A DNA stretch of 10,679 nt from Cudoniella acicularis (GCA_013054445.1 JAAMPI010001768.1:1-10679); one strand, 5' to 3'. Positions 1 through 8,067 are shown, counted from the stretch's first letter. Program-made: numbers and translations. Notes: a model not told the origin generated them from the sequence alone.

Positions 1-73
1 TTCTTAGAAATACTGTGATTCCTGACTTCAAAGCTCTCTTCATCACCCAAACTTCCCAAGTTCCCGCAAAATC

Positions 74-871
74 TCAGTACCAGCCACACTTCGTCCACCC
101 AGCTTGGACAAGAGTCGGACAAGCCCCTGGCCAATCATCACACTCATAGTGCTCCACCGGGTAAATATCATGAGTAACAGCCATCTCGCAATGAATTGTA
201 TGATCCATCTTGATCGTATCACTGTCCATAGGGAGGTGTTCGAGAAGTGCCAAATGAACTTTCCGCCACATATAAGTGCAGTGAAAAAAGTGATACTTTT
301 TCGGGGTCCAAAGCTCGTAGTAGTCACCCCGTAGCCATTCCTCTATGGGAATTTCCTCCTCGGGAAGAAGCGTGTCATGAAGATAGAAGTGCCAGTCTGT
401 CCTGTTGAGGAAATCAGAGATGAGTTCTTCGCGGTAGCATTCGGGACGCATCCAGGCCCAAGTCATAGGATCAAACTTGCAGCCCAATGCTCGTGCTTCT
501 TCGTTTGAATTTCCGCAATGGCCCAACTCGAGACCTGTGGGAGCTTTCGGCTTTGATGCGTGATCATAATGCTTCTCCTGTTTTAGGAGATGTTTGGTCT
601 CATGGATCTCGTGAACGGCGTCTTTCAAGCTGGCGCTCAAGGTTTCAAGTTTCACCCACCCGAATGATATGATCATGGCGGAAATTATAATCGATAGGAT
701 AGATAGACCGAGCAAAAGGCCGGGTCGCTTGCGACGACGACTCTGTGAAGGAGGATCGAACTTCTCTGAAGGCGTTTCGTCGTTGTTCTCCGTGAGAGGA
801 TCATATTCCACGTTTCCGTAAAGCTTCGAATTCTGTCGTGTAGCGGTTTTAAAAGCAGACGTGATATCCAT
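74..871 (-). CDS. UstYa-like single-pass membrane protein with two HxxHC motifs (fungal-specific, uncharacterised)
   Basis: The frame is uninterrupted for 265 residues from the ATG at 871 to TGA at 74-76, with no intron needed. The N-terminal 50 residues are polar and end in a basic patch (SRRRKR, 44-49). One hydrophobic helix follows (about 51-72), so the C-terminal part should be lumenal or extracellular. That part begins with a CGNSNEEARALGC block (119-131) and a WAWMRPECYREEL block (138-150). It then carries HFFHC (194-198) and HTIHC (224-228). Two HxxHC motifs behind an N-terminal anchor are the hallmark of UstYa/DUF3328 proteins, which act as oxidative or cyclising tailoring factors in fungal RiPP and other metabolite pathways. 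The CGNS/ECY blocks match, from memory, a widespread fungal family often mislabelled as a transporter. Eight cysteines, all after the helix, suggest disulfides or metal ligands. It is divergent from a bona fide UstYa-type gene starting at 2717. The family call is fairly sure; the biochemical role is unknown. Confidence 0.82.
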   Translation of the reverse strand: MDITSAFKTATRQNSKLYGNVEYDPLTENNDETPSEKFDPPSQSRRRKRPGLLLGLSILSIIISAMIISFGWVKLETLSASLKDAVHEIHETKHLLKQEKHYDHASKPKAPTGLELGHCGNSNEEARALGCKFDPMTWAWMRPECYREELISDFLNRTDWHFYLHDTLLPEEEIPIEEWLRGDYYELWTPKKYHFFHCTYMWRKVHLALLEHLPMDSDTIKMDHTIHCEMAVTHDIYPVEHYECDDWPGACPTLVQAGWTKCGWY

Positions 872-1480
872 AACGAGTCTTAGGACGATTCAAGGACTGA
901 TAGGAGATTTGATAGCTCAAAAGTATATTCTCTTTGAAGTTTTCTTGTTCCTCAAGTGAGCAATCGTTGAGAGTGGTTGAAAATCCGTGCTTCAGATCAA
1001 CTCGATGGGCTCAGTGACCTCAGGAGGAAACAAGTTCCGTGGGGTTTGAATTGGGCCTGCCGAAATCGGCAAAGAAGTATTCTGTAATGATAATTCTTAT
1101 CATTTGCTATCACGGCGATATTGTTTCTGAAGTTCTGAACTGCATACTCGGATGTACAGTCGGATGTATGTCTCACTTGCATGATGTAGCAAGAGGGGTG
1201 GAAATAACTCAGTATGTTGTTCCAAGGAAACTCTGCTTACTCCATGGCACAGTTTTCCATGACGTGAAAATGATCTACAAGTCAAAATGCAATGCAAGTT
1301 AATCTTCAGGCTCGGTGGTGACACCTTCTATAATGAGAATGCCAAAGTAAAGTAGGCTTTACAATCAGTGACGATGGGTGTGATATGCAAGTTAAACCCA
1401 GTGCAATGTAATACTCCTACTGCCTTGAAACCAGTTGTCTTACCTTTATGCCGAGGATGCAAGAGTGAAGATAGCCTTAA
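872..1480. other. Intergenic: upstream flank of the 74-871 gene, no gene seen
   Basis: I find no convincing coding region on either strand. The open frames here (for example 1039-1302 plus and 1100-1324 minus) overlap one another and show no family motif or splice logic. The part next to 871 should hold the promoter and 5' UTR of the minus-strand gene. On the minus strand a TATA-like stretch (AATATACTTT) lies near 921-933, only about 50-60 bases from the ATG. A direct repeat CGGATGTA occurs at 1149-1156 and 1161-1168, giving a CGG-N9-CGG arrangement. Confidence 0.6.
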
Positions 1481-2110
1481 CGTATTTACGTAAATTCAGA
1501 AAACTTTATTCTCACCCCCTTACGTCTTCTTGTGATACTCCAAACCTCTGGCGTCTGTAGAATCTTATAAGTTATAGCTTTATATAATTATCGTACGCTG
1601 CAACTTTATTTTTACGCTTTATTGACGTAATAAAACCGTATTTTGAATTGACCTTGTTTTTATTTTTCATATTTTAGATATCGCTGATATACTGGCTTAT
1701 TAAAGATATAAGTTATTTAATTTATATCTCATATTATATAACGCTATTTTTGGATTTAGCTTAGAGCAAAGCGGGCATAGGGTGTTTATACTTTGTGTTC
1801 AGTTTTTGCTAGTAAAGGGAGAGTAATTAAAGTCTGCCCCTTCTACAAAAAAACGTTTCATACTTATTTCGGTTTTTACAGAGTGTCTGTAAACAAGACT
1901 CTAAGGGCTGAACTTTTAAAATGAAACAGGGTAAGCAGGGTTTAGAATATAGATAGCCTATCAATGAGTTATCGAGGAGAAAAGTACGTAAATTAACGTA
2001 ATATAACATAACTCTATTTCAAACCTGCACTGTTATCTACTACCTCTCAAAGGATAGAAGAATTATACGATCAGACCAATAAGACACTATAGAAATGAAA
2101 CCGAGGCTTT
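1480..2110. repeat. AT-rich, RIP-like island, possibly a decayed mobile element
   Basis: This stretch is much richer in A, T and TpA steps than its flanks, most strongly at 1560-1760, and is full of stops in all frames. In filamentous ascomycetes such islands usually reflect repeat-induced point mutation (C-to-T changes) of old transposons. Similar words built on TACGTAAATT and TTAACGTA recur at both edges (about 1477-1500 and 1983-2005). A minus-strand frame at 1827-2009 contains LLDNS and, further on, QPLESCLQ. This faintly recalls the catalytic end of pogo/Fot1 transposases, but the match is too weak to name. The island is consistent with transposon debris between the two UstYa-type genes. 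Confidence 0.4.
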
Positions 2111-2716
2111 CCGAATGATGCACAGAAAAGATTCCCATTTAAGTCCACCTCGCATATGGCATTTTACCGGCGTACAGATACGACGTTTGTGCAGATACAT
2201 GTGGCAGCTGCAAAATAATCCGGGATACTATTCCGGGGACGTCCTCCGGCTGCACACCTTACAACGATCCATGCTTGCATGCTGCATGCAAATTTCCCCG
2301 CACATCATGACTCCCATCGCCTCCAATAAGATAGACTGTTTTGCAAATAGTTTCTGAGGCCGTTTCTTTAAGCCCGGCTAAACCTGTAAGATTTTGAAAA
2401 TTTTGGTCATGGTGTGTTTGTATCGCTTTTGTTGTATTTCTCTATATTGACATCGTCCATGAGAACGGAGTTTCGAAAGATGATACCTCATAGGATAGGC
2501 CGTAAAGTTGTATGTCTACAGAATTAAATCATCAAAACACTGAAGACGGTTGTAAAGCCCAGATCAACTCGCTATCAACCCTATACTTTCCGAGCTCGGA
2601 GCAGATTCGACACCGCACCGGTCAACCCTCTCTCCAAGTCTCTCAAGGTCACCTAGAGCACACCAAATAGACTGATAGTCTATGTCACCAAACCCACCTT
2701 TACATTCCTAACTCCC
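2110..2716. promoter_or_regulatory. Upstream region of the six-exon UstYa-type gene, with GC-rich palindrome cluster
   Basis: No gene is supported here. The plus-strand frame at 2115-2357 has no recognisable motif. The segment precedes the start codon at 2717 and probably holds its promoter and 5' UTR. Its striking part is 2221-2290. CGG-N9-CCG spans 2221-2235. GGACGTCC (2237-2244), a perfect palindrome with an ACGT core, is flanked by CCGG on both sides. Two GCATGC palindromes lie at 2277-2282 and 2284-2289. CCAAT motifs occur near 2085 and 2324. No factor can be assigned from sequence alone. Confidence 0.4.
2221..2249. promoter_or_regulatory. Inverted CGG/CCG repeat and ACGT-core palindrome, candidate transcription factor sites
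   Basis: CGG at 2221-2223 is followed nine bases later by CCG at 2233-2235. A second near-palindrome, CCGGGGACGTCCTCCGG, follows at once (2233-2249). Inverted CGG triplets with fixed spacing are typical targets of fungal Zn(II)2Cys6 regulators, and ACGT cores are typical of bZIP factors. The sites lie about 470-500 bases upstream of the UstYa-type start codon. They stand out because the neighbourhood is AT-rich. Function is inferred only. Confidence 0.3.
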
Positions 2717-4080
2717 ATGGCATTACTCAAGTTGAAAGCCCTTCAACCCATTAAAGCTTTATGGCGGGAATATATGGCATTTTTACTTCCCTCATTCTCT
2801 AACCTCCTCACACAACATACAAATCAACCAGCTATCGCCGCTCAAAACTCAAGGCAAGACGAAGAGTCCCTGCCAAGCGAAGATGCAACACATGAATCGG
2901 AAAAACTCCTCACTTTCCCCAATACCGATACAGAAACTACACGGCAGTCTATGAAGCAGAAGCCCAGAATAAAGCCTTATCTGGTTCATGGTTGTATTGT
3001 TTCGATTTATACAATCATTTTTGGCTTCTTCGTTTGGAAACAGCGGCATTATTCGAAGTTAAATCAGATCATACATTGTAAGGTTCACAACCATTATTAC
3101 CTATGTTTCGAGCTCTAACGGAAGTGTACAGCTCCCGCAGAAGACGCTCTTCATTACGAAGCCACTATTTTCAACGCAGAACTCCGCATTGACAGCCCAT
3201 TTGTCGGGCCACCAAGTCCAGAAGTCGATAAAGCATGGAGCGATCTCCTTTACTGTATGTTTGCGTCAAGTTTTCAATTGCAAATAATCAAGATTCAACA
3301 AGTATGATCCAACTGACGACTACCTGCAGATAAAAATGTACGAGTCTCCGGTGATGACCTCCGCCGCATCAACAAAACATCCATCCCCGTACCAGGAGAG
3401 GAAGATTCATATTGGGCAGCTCTCAGTATGATGCATGAGCTTCATTGTGTTGTAAGCCACGAAAACAAAAAAATATATATTTAGACTGAAGAGGCATGTA
3501 GACGATAAGAAGTACTAACAAAAAGGCAGAAACGTCTCCGGCAGTTTATCTATCAGGAATACTACTTTGCGACCTTGACTGAAGAAGAGAAGAGATTGAA
3601 CACTTTACACACTGGTAAGTTTTACACTGACCTTTTCTTTCAAGCTAAATTTGACTAATAAGAATAGACCACTGTCTCGAGATCCTTCGCCAAGGCGTCA
3701 TATGCCGCGGCGACATCGCCCTCGTTCCTATGAAATGGGAAGCTGATAACGTTAAACCCGTTGCTGATTTTTCAGTCCCTCATAAATGTGCCAATTGGGA
3801 TAGCATTATTGAATGGTCAAAGCCACGCTGGTTAGACATTTTGAAGCCAAATTACCTGAAGCATCCAACTCTTGGTACCGAGAAGCTCCCTTGCTATTTC
3901 TTGTTTGTGTGAGGGGTTTGTACTGATTTTGTAATATGTATAGGCTATTCGTATCCTGATGGAAAGAATCATGGGATTGGCGTTGCTAAGGATCCGGATT
4001 ATGTGGAGCCAGGGCCGCTGAGTGAGCATCATCAGAGGCGGCACAAAAGGGATTATCCTATTATCGAGAGGTTCCCCTGA
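2717..4080 (+). CDS. UstYa family (DUF3328) oxidase-like membrane protein, six exons
   Basis: My model joins 2717-3077, 3132-3254, 3330-3451, 3530-3614, 3668-3874 and 3944-4080, giving 344 residues and a TGA stop at 4078-4080. Donors are gtaagg, gtatgt, gtaagc, gtaagt and gtaccg; perfect branch sites such as TACTAAC precede intron ends. The start sits in CCATGG context; Met20 is an alternative. A long polar N terminus precedes one membrane helix (about 89-107). Then come SPAEDALHYE (121-130), PFVGPPSPEVDKAW (about 143-156), HELHC (197-201) and HTDHCLEILRQGVIC (229-243). The two HxxHC motifs and this order are diagnostic of UstYa/DUF3328 proteins, which perform oxidation or cyclisation in dikaritin RiPP pathways (ustiloxin, asperipin, phomopsin type). 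Both HxxHC motifs are intact. The weakest splice is the last donor at 3875, which lacks G at +5, but the phase fits and the downstream frame continues cleanly. The gene is divergent from the UstYa-like gene at 74-871 and convergent with the rhodopsin-domain gene. Confidence 0.82.
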
Positions 4081-4303
4081 GATGGAACTTCCTTCGTTGT
4101 TTTAGATGTTGACTATATTTTATGAAAGATGAATCTTACAATTGACACTACAAGTAACTTAGAGCTAACAGTTGAAGAAATCGGACAGAACTTGGTCACG
4201 GGCTACTTAAAACGAATTAATTAGCCTCAGGGCCCTTTTGAATCAATCGAAGTTGAACGAGACAAGAAATTTCGTTCCAAGAGTAACTAAATAGGGAAAT
4301 ATC

Positions 4304-4323
4304 TATATATATATATATATATA
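4304..4323. repeat. TA dinucleotide microsatellite, about 10 units
   Basis: An uninterrupted run of about ten TA units lies about 220 bases after the stop codon of the UstYa-type gene. It is a simple repeat, likely length-polymorphic, and may fall in or near a 3' UTR. Confidence 0.9.
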
Positions 4324-4438
4324 GCCGAAATACATACCCAGGCGAGATGCTAGGAGCAATGACAAACGTCAATCAACTAAACCTATGAAGAAAATTCAGT
4401 AGAAACCTTTCCCCCTACTGCTCCTACTCCTTCCTAGA

Positions 4439-4612
4439 GTACGCCTCTCCGTTCCTCTCCTGTGATTCTGAGAGGTTCTCCTCTCTCCTAAATGTTTGTG
4501 GCATTCTTCTCCTCTCCTACGGCTTTTAGGGGCACGCCTCTTCGTTCCTCTCCTAGGATCACACTGCTCCTCGCCTCTCCTAAGGGGGTAGGCGCAGGAG
4601 AGGTGGAGAAAG
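4439..4612. repeat. Cluster of CT-rich imperfect repeats
   Basis: The block ACGCCTCTCCGTTCCTCTCC near 4440-4460 recurs with one C/T change near 4531-4551, a spacing of about 91 bases. Each copy is followed by further TTCTCCTCTCCTA or GCCTCTCCTA words (about 4478-4490, 4506-4520, 4571-4581), and an inverted form CAGGAGAGG lies at about 4593-4601. This looks like a decayed tandem duplication of a pyrimidine-rich unit rather than coding sequence. Confidence 0.55.
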
Positions 4613-4659
4613 GTATTTCACGGAGAAAAGCCTCCAGTCCAACCATTAGCAGTCAACAC

Positions 4660-6069
4660 CTATCTAACACCTCCCTCCTCCATCCCCTCACTCAACTCCA
4701 AATGCTCAACAGAAGCCCCTATCTTCACACTCCAATCGTCAAAAGCGCCATATACATCCTGCCGTCCACTATCCCTTCGAAAATACAGATTATTAGACAT
4801 CGTCGCCTTTTGCGCGACCTCTCCTCTAATCTTCCGGAAAAGCAAAGGCAGAACAGGCATACAGCAGCATACGGTTCCGATCTGTGATTCTAGGACACTA
4901 TATTTGAAGGTTATGATCGGTTAGCAAGAAAGAAAGGGAGGAGGAACTTACGAAGTGGTGAGAACAAAGGACACTGTTCTCAAGGAGTCGTTGCTGTGCA
5001 GTAGGGCGATTCGATAGTAGAGCATGAGCACCGAGCATACGCAAGCCCTATATAAACTATTAGTGACCAAATATTCCAGAACCAAAGGAAAAAGAAATTG
5101 GAACACATACATCACCCCCGTCAAAAACACACAACTAACACCCATCTTCCTCTTTGCACTCAACTGCAAGCCCCAAATGCCAACCAGCGGCAAAACCAAG
5201 ATATAAAAATCGAAGAAAACAGAGAAGGCGTATATAACACTTAGCATATCATTAAATTTCTCGTATTTGGGTATTTGCGCCATGAGTTGGCTTTCTTGGG
5301 GCACGGCAAGGACGGCGTGTAAAACGATGCAGGTGGTGTAGAGGAGAGTGCTGGTGATTGCGCCGAAGTAGATGGTGATTCGGGCCCAGGGGAGGGTGTT
5401 GAAGAGAGTATAGAGGAAGATGAAGAGGGTTAGTTTCAGGAAGGCCATGCTTAGGGGGTAGATGAATTGGACGAGGAGTCCGAGCTGGCTGTGTTAGTTT
5501 TGGATGGCAGCGAGTTTGGGGCTCTTGGGGGAGGAATATGCGTACGATGAACATGTTTGAGTGTGTGGCCTGGCCGACGCTGATGTCCCACATGTGGTAT
5601 CCGAAGTAACCGGTATTGACACCTTCTCATAAATTAAGTTAAATGCTAAAAATAAATTAATTGATGGAGTTGTGGAAAACGTACATAGTATGCTTAACAC
5701 ATATAAAGTCACTGAAAGAATCTTCATTTCATTAGCAGTTCTTTCGTGTAGAAATTCTTGTAGCAAAGACTTACAAAGCCTATAGTACAAGCTACTAAAA
5801 CAGACATACAAGTTAGCGCCTCTCCTATGCACTAGAGTCTTAAACATATAATAAATATTGAACTCACGATCATCCCATCTCAGCCTCCTCGCAACGAAAG
5901 CTCTCGTGTAAATCCTAGCAATAAAAAACAAGATCTGAAAAATAAGGAACACGGAAGTAACATTCACAAGAATATATCCATTCGAGTCCGGATTTACGAA
6001 ATTGGATACCACGCCTTCAGGTGGAGCCGTGAGGGGTAAAGAATCTAAAGATGATGATGAGTTAGACAT
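4660..6069 (-). CDS. Fungal rhodopsin-domain seven-transmembrane protein (Pth11/SAT-type integral membrane protein)
   Basis: The spliced model on the minus strand is 6069-5868, 5794-5775, 5721-5685, 5622-5546, 5484-5111, 5047-4952 and 4897-4660, giving 347 residues with a TAG stop at 4660-4662. Phases agree at every junction. Landmarks of the fungal rhodopsin domain appear in order: TAPPEGVVSNFVNP (14-27), helix 1 (about 32-54), RRLRWDD (61-67), helix 2, YHMWDISVGQ (95-104), KLTLF (129-133), DFYILVLPL (204-212), KRKMGVSCVFLTG (223-235), and CCCMPVLPLLF (279-289). About seven hydrophobic helices are visible, followed by a polar tail of about 57 residues. The distance from WDD to HMWD (28 residues) fits the family as I recall it and supports the two tiny exons. 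Start Met was chosen because homologues begin with a short polar leader before TAPPEGV; the frame stays open upstream to 6273. Members sit in the plasma membrane and some are proposed receptors, but ligand and G-protein coupling are unknown. It does not show an N-terminal CFEM domain. Confidence 0.82.
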
Positions 6070-6770
6070 TGTTAGCTTAGCGTTGCGGTACTGCCAAATT
6101 GAAAGAAAAGAAAAGAGTGCTGAGCGAAGAGGAGATTTGATCCTTAGTAAGTACTCAGTAGGAGCCTCCTGGCATGGGTATATGTAGGTTGGGCTGAATT
6201 GGGGGTGCATTGCGATAGCACGGCGCCGTAGATGGGCAGCACTTAGGGTTGCAAGCTCCGTCTCGCGGTACACGACTCATAACTTCCAAAACGCCAGAGC
6301 GATCTGAGTGGGTGGACTTTGCAGCATTGAAATTAAACGAGGGAAGGATCAGAAGGCATTGAAGGCAATACGAATCAAGCCGAAACTACTACCCACACTG
6401 CGGGGTGGTGTATATTCCTTCCAGTCCTGCTGTGTCACCACATCATTCTCAAATTATTTTAAGGCAGCAACTCAGCCTTCTTTTTCTTCACTATCCAGGC
6501 CTTTTCCCCATTGAAGTTGAGCTGGCAAAAAGACTTTATTATGTACCACGAGAAAAGATTGTGCAGTAAATACAATGTAAAACGAGATTTGCTGCTATTC
6601 GGATCAAAGGCCCACTAAGGCGTGGCATATTAAGCCACAAGGGTAGAAGGTTACACAGGAAGCGTTGGTATAGAATCATCGCTCTCTCAAAATACCTAAT
6701 AAACTATCAATAACAGCCCAGATTCTGCTCCAAAACTCCGACACGAAACAGTAAGTTTCCCCAGGATATC
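6070..6770. other. Intergenic: promoter of the rhodopsin-domain gene and 3' flank of VPS24
   Basis: Both neighbours are transcribed on the minus strand, so this interval holds the VPS24 3' UTR and terminator (toward 6770) and the upstream region of the rhodopsin-domain gene (toward 6070). The open frames here, including the in-frame extension 6070-6273 and the plus frame 6308-6514, have no family motif. I see no RNA gene or repeat. Confidence 0.6.
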
Positions 6771-7514
6771 TCAGCTCTTCAGAGCCTCTAGCCTCCCACG
6801 CATCTGATCTAACATGGCCGCCTCGTCTTCTTCGTCTTCCTCTACGGGTTCGGGCTCGGGCTCTTTGACAGGCGTCGGCGTTGTCGGTGTCGCTCCTACC
6901 TTGCCCATACGATCTTGTAGAATCTCACCAAGCACTTTATCAACCTCCGACTCGGCCTCTTCCTCATCATCCTCGAGCTGATCGGGAAGAGAATCCCCAA
7001 CCATCTCCTCGATGATGCCCGCCTTCACCAACTCTTGGCTTAATTCCCGCATCGTCCCCATTAATTCTGGCAACCGTACGAGACTGTTCACATCCTTCAT
7101 TATGCCCACGCTCGACCGGATACTACCCTCAATCTTGCGCACTGCAAATGCCTCACTGACTTGCATCGCGACACTATTCAGCTGCGCTTTCGATGTGATG
7201 AGTCTGCTTGATTGTTTGCGTATTCGAATCAGCTCTTTGGCGAAGATTCGGGTGTCTTTGGCAGCTTGGTTGGCTTGCGAAGGGTTTCGTTGGGCGCGAC
7301 GGTTGGCTTGAATGATGCTGGTTTTTGCCTTGCCCTCGACGATCTTCAGTTGGGAAATATCGCGATCCAGCTTGCGGGTGTTCTGGCGTATAAGTGTGTT
7401 GCATTTCCTGACCTAGATGTACATTAGTTGCTGTCTGCGAGGCTGGTAGGCGGGGCTGCTGACCTGGGCCTGGGGATCAGGCTTGAAGAAGACGGCTTTG
7501 AGGGACTCCATCAT
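6771..7514 (-). CDS. vps24: ESCRT-III subunit Vps24 (CHMP3)
   Basis: Two exons, 7514-7464 and 7412-6771, separated by a 51 bp intron with GTCAGC donor, CTAAT branch and CTAG acceptor, encode 230 residues. Two adjacent ATGs exist (7514 and 7511), so the protein may start one residue later. The N terminus ESLKAVFFKPDPQAQVRKC is the classic Vps24 opening, a basic helix that binds membrane. Other family blocks are NTRKLDRDISQLK, FAKELIRIRKQSSRL, TSKAQLNSVAMQV, DVNSLVRLPELMGTMRELSQELVKAGIIEEM, and an acidic C-terminal region. The last residues, MLDQMRGRLEALKS, form a MIM1 motif for the MIT domain of Vps4. The protein polymerises with Snf7 and Vps2 on endosomes to sort cargo into multivesicular bodies and to sever membrane necks. 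Length is close to yeast Vps24. It diverges from the p23 gene across a 553 bp promoter. Confidence 0.95.
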
Positions 7515-8067
7515 AACAATAGGAAGTAGAGCTCGCAGAGACTGTGCCCTGCGGATAGGGTTTGCCCTCGGATATCTTTCTCGAGATGGCGGGGTGGGTT
7601 GGCAGATGGAGTTGTGAGGTTTCCAGGTCTTTGGGGTTCAATCGTATTTCGGGCCAGTGACGTCCCAGGCCACCATTTTTGGCTATTGAGGCAAAGCGGC
7701 TCAAGCGGTAGGGCTGGCCACCAGCAAAACTGCACAACTAAATGCGCATCGAAGTGCCATGATTAGGACTTGGGTTTTGAGAAATTGGACAAGTGAATTG
7801 TATTGAAGAACAAGGGATTGAATTTGAAGCTATTCGTATCTTCTGTGCACCGCCTCCAGCTTGCTGCGCAGCCGGGTGCAAGGGTTGCCTGATCCCTTTC
7901 CATGACTTTCCATCCATTTTCCAGCCTCGTTCTGCGCACTTCCCTAGCAACTTTGACCTTGAATAAATTCTTCTCCCCCTTCCTCCACATCCAATCCACC
8001 TTGCACCAACTCCACTGCAATAATCGCTCTGCCGAATCAACTGACGCGCTTCTCAACCCTCTTCATC
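7515..8067. promoter_or_regulatory. Shared divergent promoter between vps24 and the p23 co-chaperone gene
   Basis: The two start codons face away from each other across 553 bases with no other gene supported; overlapping frames here on both strands are out of context. Toward p23 the sequence becomes pyrimidine-rich (about 7960-8067), as is usual just upstream of highly expressed fungal genes. Five TTC triplets at 7898, 7908, 7919, 7930 and 7940 are spaced 10-11 bases apart. This resembles a step-type heat-shock element, plausible for an Hsp90 co-chaperone. Binding is inferred. Confidence 0.55.

Larger units (their letters stand above)
4081..4659. other. Intergenic spacer between convergent genes, low-complexity repeats only
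   Basis: The UstYa-type gene (plus) and the rhodopsin-domain gene (minus) end on either side, so this should hold both 3' UTRs and terminators. I see no protein or RNA gene. The plus-strand frame at 4492-4887 is an artefact of CT-rich repeats plus the antisense of the rhodopsin gene's last exon. The spacer holds a TA microsatellite and a cluster of CT-rich near-repeats, listed separately. Confidence 0.65.

Noticed and set aside
1039..1302. 87-residue plus-strand open frame upstream of the 74-871 gene
   Set aside because: No domain or motif, overlaps an equally long minus-strand frame, and lies in gene-free flank; probably chance.
2115..2357. 80-residue plus-strand open frame in the UstYa-type promoter region
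   Set aside because: No recognisable family and composition driven by the GC-rich palindromes; no splice link to the downstream gene.
3875..3912. Unspliced end of the UstYa-type protein at the stop at 3910-3912
   Set aside because: A 69 nt intron with a CTGAT branch and TATAG acceptor leads to a 45-residue reading frame of normal composition ending at 4080; kept with caution because the donor is weak.
4492..4887. 131-residue plus-strand frame
   Set aside because: Covers CT-rich repeats and then the antisense of the last exon of the rhodopsin-domain gene.
5795..5867. Alternative short first intron of the rhodopsin-domain gene with acceptor near 5825 (43 nt)
   Set aside because: It adds ten residues to the WDD-HMWD interval, the intron would be unusually short, and the CTAAC branch plus TTTTAG acceptor at 5795 are clearly better.
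6070..6273. In-frame 68-residue N-terminal extension of the rhodopsin-domain protein from an ATG at 6273
   Set aside because: The extension has no homology logic, and the polar leader before TAPPEGV starting at 6069 fits the family; the frame is simply open upstream.
7477..8056. Several minus-strand frames inside the divergent promoter
   Set aside because: They overlap each other, have no family motif, and do not join vps24 exon 1 by any plausible splice.
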